This document shows positions 63,013-64,000 of a stretch of DNA of 64,000 bases, piece after piece. This stretch comes from Plastoroseomonas arctica. Lineage in GTDB: Bacteria; Pseudomonadota; Alphaproteobacteria; Acetobacterales; Acetobacteraceae. The position numbers were made by a program, and so were the translations under genes. Every line of letters starts with the position of its first letter. Positions within the stretch are counted from its first letter, which is position 1. Below the pieces are notes generated by a model, which worked only from the letters and a program-made list of their open reading frames with translations, did no database searches and had not been told where the DNA came from. The stretch is from the NCBI RefSeq assembly GCF_018128965.1, contig NZ_JAAEDH010000017.1:47483-111482 (forward strand), given 5' to 3'.

Positions 63013-64000
63013 GCGAGCTGCACCTGGTCGCCGCCGCGCGGCCCAACCTGCCCAAGCTCGCCGCCCTGTGGCACGCGCTGGTGGCCGCACCCCGGTTTCG
63101 CCCGGTGCTGGTCCATACCGGGCAGCACCATGATTCGGCGATGTTCGACGGGCACCTCGCCGAACTCGGCCTGCCCAAGCCGGAGGTCGCGCTGGGCATC
63201 GCGGGCGGCGGGCACGCGGCGTTGACGGGGCGCACGATGATGGCGCTCGCCGATCTCTGGACCGTGCGACGGCCGGCGCTTGTGGTGGTGGCGGGCGATG
63301 TGGACGGCACGCTCGCGGCCGCGCTCGCGGCGCGCAAGCTGGGTATTCCCGTCGCGCATCTGGAGGCCGGGCTGCGCGGGGGCGACCCCGACATGCCCGA
63401 GGAGATCAACCGGCGCGCCATCGACGCGATTGCAACCCTGCTCTGGGCACCTGATGACGCCAGCGCGGCGCTGCTGCTGCGCCAGGGCCACGCAAGGAGC
63501 GCCGTGCGCGCCGTCGGCAATGCGATGGCCGACAGCCTCTACCGCGCCTTGCCCGCCGCCCAGGCGCGCGCCTTGCCGGAGGGTGTGGCGGCGCGCGCCT
63601 ACGGGCTGGTGACGCTGCACCGCGCCGGCAATGTCGATGGCGCGGACTCGCTCGCCGCGTTGCTGCGCGGGCTTGGCGAGGCGGCCGCGCTGCTGCCGAT
63701 GCTGTGGCCGCTGCACCCGCGCACCCGCGCGCGGATGGAGGCATTCGGGCTCGCGCCCCCGTCCGGCGTGCGGCTGCTGCCGCCGCTGTCACATGGCGAA
63801 TTCCTTGGCCTTCTGTGCCACGCGGCGCTGGTCGCCACTGACAGCGGCGGTGTCTCCGAAGAGGCGACCATGCTCGACATTCCCTGCCTCACCTTGCGCG
63901 CGGAGACGGAGCGGCCGCTGACGCTGACCCAGGGAAGCGCGCGCCTGGTCGCGGCCGGCGGGATCGGCGCGGCGGCCGCGGCGGTGCTGCGCGGCGACTG
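63009..64000 (+). CDS. wecB: UDP-N-acetylglucosamine 2-epimerase (C-terminus beyond window)
   Basis: The open frame starts at GTG 63009 (overlapping the GT4 stop) and runs past the window end, giving at least 330 residues of an expected 360-390. WecB-type motifs are LHLVAAARPNLPKLAALWHA, VHTGQHHD, VVVAGDVDGTLAAALAARKL, HLEAGLRGGDPDMPEEINRR, VTLHRAGNVD and TDSGGVSEEATMLDIPCLTL. It makes UDP-ManNAc from UDP-GlcNAc. The usual N-terminal GTRPEAIK motif is weaker here (AARPNLPK). Partners in the locus suggest an amino-sugar polymer. Confidence 0.88.
   Translation, partial: MSELHLVAAARPNLPKLAALWHALVAAPRFRPVLVHTGQHHDSAMFDGHLAELGLPKPEVALGIAGGGHAALTGRTMMALADLWTVRRPALVVVAGDVDGTLAAALAARKLGIPVAHLEAGLRGGDPDMPEEINRRAIDAIATLLWAPDDASAALLLRQGHARSAVRAVGNAMADSLYRALPAAQARALPEGVAARAYGLVTLHRAGNVDGADSLAALLRGLGEAAALLPMLWPLHPRTRARMEAFGLAPPSGVRLLPPLSHGEFLGLLCHAALVATDSGGVSEEATMLDIPCLTLRAETERPLTLTQGSARLVAAGGIGAAAAAVLRGD

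Noticed and set aside
1..64000. tRNA, rRNA, riboswitch or transposase genes
   Set aside because: No cloverleaf-like T-loop/CCA patterns, rRNA stretches, known riboswitch cores or transposase motifs were seen by eye; a covariance-model search would be decisive.

Overview
The window is very GC-rich (AT only in a few intergenic islands), densely packed, and full of 4-base ATGA/GTGA start-stop overlaps. The gene set is alphaproteobacterial: a 180-kDa-class NAD-glutamate dehydrogenase, a MaeB malic enzyme with PTA tail, a bactofilin, an RTX protein with a Hint_2 domain, and three orphan Bug/TTT-type solute receptors. It looks most like an Acetobacteraceae member (Roseomonas-like). That placement is inference from gene content, not from a marker-gene comparison.

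Layout. 1-2079 (minus) is the N-terminal part of an RTX/Hint_2 secreted protein. 2735-12879 holds typA, a decayed-looking VapBC-type pair, a Yip1 membrane protein, an AmpG-like permease, a PfkB kinase, an EI24/CysZ-like protein, a bactofilin, a lipoprotein, an AEC carrier, a TTT receptor and a small repetitive secreted protein. 12901-25946 is core housekeeping: a DUF488 gene coupled to maeB, then mutS-glnD, hrcA, a second TTT receptor, and rph-rdgB-hydrolase. 26063-29984 carries a third TTT receptor and modABC-modE behind a clear Mo-box. 29971-36282 is a minus-strand tcuA-tcuB-epoxide hydrolase-2-hydroxyacid dehydrogenase operon facing a divergent GMC oxidoreductase. 36544-38627 is a DUF4394 protein with an ECF sigma/anti-sigma pair. 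38649-49549 holds an OmpA-like protein coupled to a cupin_4/JmjC oxygenase, NAD-GDH with a UMF1 transporter, and a TAXI-TRAP uptake system. 49624-64000 is an exopolysaccharide locus: GfcB/YjbF-like lipoprotein, WecA-like transferase, YjbH-like outer-membrane protein, multi-SLBB export protein, heparinase, Wzz, ligase/polymerase, sugar transferase, aminotransferase, a frameshifted GT4, and a UDP-GlcNAc 2-epimerase cut by the window end.

How they work together. The mod genes form one self-regulated molybdate uptake operon. The tcu genes probably feed an organic acid into central metabolism, alongside malic enzyme and glutamate dehydrogenase. The polysaccharide genes cover lipid-linked start, sugar supply, chain-length control, polymerisation or ligation, and outer-membrane export. 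No flippase is visible here.

Most noteworthy beyond the genes are three things. The first is a dispersed AT-rich palindromic intergenic repeat family (five copies at four loci, one an inverted pair resembling a MITE). In two copies an inserted palindrome keeps its fold but not its sequence. The second is a separate 98-bp nested inverted repeat between glnD and hrcA. The third is a set of decaying or interrupted genes (toxin-antitoxin pair, GT4). No tRNA, rRNA, CRISPR array or insertion sequence with transposase was seen.
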